5,546 nt of DNA, taken from NCBI GenBank assembly GCA_024640185.1, contig JAHEFN010000174.1:1-5546 (forward strand), given 5' to 3'. The position numbers were made by a program, and so were the translations under genes. The stretch comes from Gemmatimonadota bacterium (GTDB lineage Bacteria > Gemmatimonadota > Gemmatimonadetes > Gemmatimonadales > GWC2-71-9). Shown piece after piece: positions 4,478 through 5,546 of this stretch (its first letter is position 1; each line of letters starts with the position of its first letter). Below the pieces are notes generated by a model. The model did not search any database, had not been told where the DNA came from, and worked only from the letters and a program-made list of their open reading frames with translations.

Positions 4478-5546
4478 CTAGTGTGATGGCCCACCCCGGT
4501 GGGCCGACCGGCGCACCACCGCGAGATAGATCGGCCAGCTCGCCGCGATGAGTCCGATGGCGATCAGGGAGTTGGTGCGGTCGGTGAGCAGGGCGGCGAC
4601 CATGAAACCGAGTGAACCAGCCAACGCGACTCCCGGGACCCAGGGGTACCCAGGCGTGCGGAACGGCCGAGGGGTGTCTGGCTCGCGCCGGCGCAGCACG
4701 AAGAGCGAGGTGAACGACAGCGCGTAGTTCACCACGAAGAGAAACGCGAGCAGGGCGAGGACGGTCTCGAAGGTGTTGGTGGCGATGAAGACCAGTGCGA
4801 TCACCGTGCCAGTCACCAAGGCGGTGACGGGGGTACCTCCCGTATTCACCTGCCGGAGTGCCTTGGGCATCAAGCCGTCCTGACTCATCGCGTAGGGCAC
4901 CCGTGAGCCCATCAGCTGCAGGGCGTTCACCGCGGCCACGAGCGAGACGATCATCAGGACCCGGAGCACGGTGTCGCCGGTCGGTCCGAAGAGACGGGAG
5001 GCGGCCGTGGCCGCCACGAACGGGTCTCCCGCCATCTCGCCGATCGGCACCACGCGCAGGAAGGCCAGATTGAGCGCGAGGTAGATCACCAACACCACCA
5101 GCACCCCGCCGATCATCGATCGCGGGATGTTGCGGCCGGGGTCGGTGACCTCTTCGCCGAAGTAGATCGGACCCGTCCACCCGTCATAGGTGTAGATCGC
5201 CGACTGCAACGCCACGATGATGGCCCCGGCGAGGGCCAGCCCCGAGGGCAGCGCGACCGGGAAAGGTGCGCCTGGTGTGGCAACGGCCTGCTCGCCACTC
5301 ATCACCAGGATCACGATCGCCAGGCCGATCAGCGCCACGCCCTTCAACAGCGAGGTGACCTGTTGGGCGATGTCGCCGATCTTGATCCCGCGCCAGAGCA
5401 GCAGGGCGAAGGCCACCACCACCGCCGAGGCGGTCAGGGCCTCGTGATCCAACAGCGGTGGGACGAGTGGGCCGATGTACACGCCGATCACGATGGCGAC
5501 GGCGGCCATGCTTCCACAGGTGGAGATCCAGTCGTTCCAGCCGGTC
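4478..5546 (-). CDS. APC-superfamily amino acid permease, N-terminus beyond window
   Basis: This is an inner-membrane secondary transporter for amino acids. The frame stays open through 5546; the codons beyond the Met at 5509 read T-G-W-N-D-W-I-S-T-C-G-S and continue naturally, so Met5509 is internal. About 355 residues are visible; the family is usually 430-500, so the first three or so helices are missing. Counting from Met5509, hydrophobic segments lie near 1-20, 25-41, 55-72, 88-108, 131-151, 180-200, 226-243, 247-272, 289-308 and 311-331. Signatures of the SteT/LAT-like branch are Y-D-G-W (108-111), F-G-E-E-V-T-D-P-G-R-N-I-P-R (117-130), R-V-P-Y-A-M-S-Q-D-G-L-M-P (203-215) and R-P-F-R-T-P-G-Y-P-W-V-P (281-292). 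The substrate cannot be assigned. It ends in a short basic tail at TAG 4480-4478. It lies on the same strand as the epimerase gene, but the 167-bp gap and the leaderless-type promoter there argue for separate transcription. Confidence 0.93.
   Translation of the reverse strand, partial: TGWNDWISTCGSMAAVAIVIGVYIGPLVPPLLDHEALTASAVVVAFALLLWRGIKIGDIAQQVTSLLKGVALIGLAIVILVMSGEQAVATPGAPFPVALPSGLALAGAIIVALQSAIYTYDGWTGPIYFGEEVTDPGRNIPRSMIGGVLVVLVIYLALNLAFLRVVPIGEMAGDPFVAATAASRLFGPTGDTVLRVLMIVSLVAAVNALQLMGSRVPYAMSQDGLMPKALRQVNTGGTPVTALVTGTVIALVFIATNTFETVLALLAFLFVVNYALSFTSLFVLRRREPDTPRPFRTPGYPWVPGVALAGSLGFMVAALLTDRTNSLIAIGLIAASWPIYLAVVRRSAHRGGPSH

Noticed and set aside
4434..5180. 248-codon minus-strand frame overlapping the permease in another register
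   Set aside because: The translation is Arg/Pro-rich without membrane segments; the overlapping frame gives a clear APC permease.
5507..5509. ATG 5509 as the permease start
   Set aside because: The frame is open to the window edge with plausible APC residues before it, and starting there would remove the first membrane helices.
1..5546. Mobile element, CRISPR array, tRNA or rRNA
   Set aside because: I saw no transposase, integrase, terminal repeats, regularly spaced repeats or tRNA cloverleaf sequence on either strand.

Overview
The window is GC-rich chromosomal DNA with long, tightly packed bacterial genes and no trace of insertion sequences, phage, CRISPR or RNA genes. Gene style suggests Gemmatimonadota: a glycine-rich two-helix protein with a W-V-R-G-R lead-in, GTG starts, and a GAF/HisKA kinase with an N-H-E-L-R-N-A H-box. 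This assignment rests on recalled family resemblance and is tentative; another GC-rich phylum is possible.

Layout. Plus strand: the 3' end of a small glycine-rich membrane protein (1-243), a short hairpin, a soluble GAF-domain histidine kinase (325-1593), its OmpR-family response regulator (1590-2282, joined by a 4-nt ATGA overlap), a 116-bp gap with a perfect inverted repeat and a possible Shine-Dalgarno-masking hairpin, then a small heat shock protein (2399-2851). Two stacked hairpins (2863-2936) end this block. Minus strand, convergent: an SRPBCC + TIGR01777-type NAD(P)-dependent epimerase fusion (2952-4310) with a probable leaderless start, a 167-bp gap, and an APC-superfamily amino acid permease (4478 to beyond the window edge) lacking its N-terminus.

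How the genes may work together. The most interesting point is the kinase sensor. Its GAF domain carries an H-H-P-P-M motif and flanks that resemble the heme-binding GAF-A domain of the mycobacterial gas sensors DevS/DosT. The position of the distal Tyr of DevS is Phe here. The kinase core is a HisKA/HATPase_c type paired with an OmpR regulator, not the HisKA_3/NarL pair of DevS/DosR. The next gene downstream is an Hsp20 protein, and an Hsp20 (HspX/Acr) is the hallmark target of DevR/DosR. The window may therefore hold an independently assembled redox/gas-sensing stress module; that is an inference from motif and neighbourhood. The two minus-strand genes look like ordinary housekeeping or metabolic genes with no evident link to the module.
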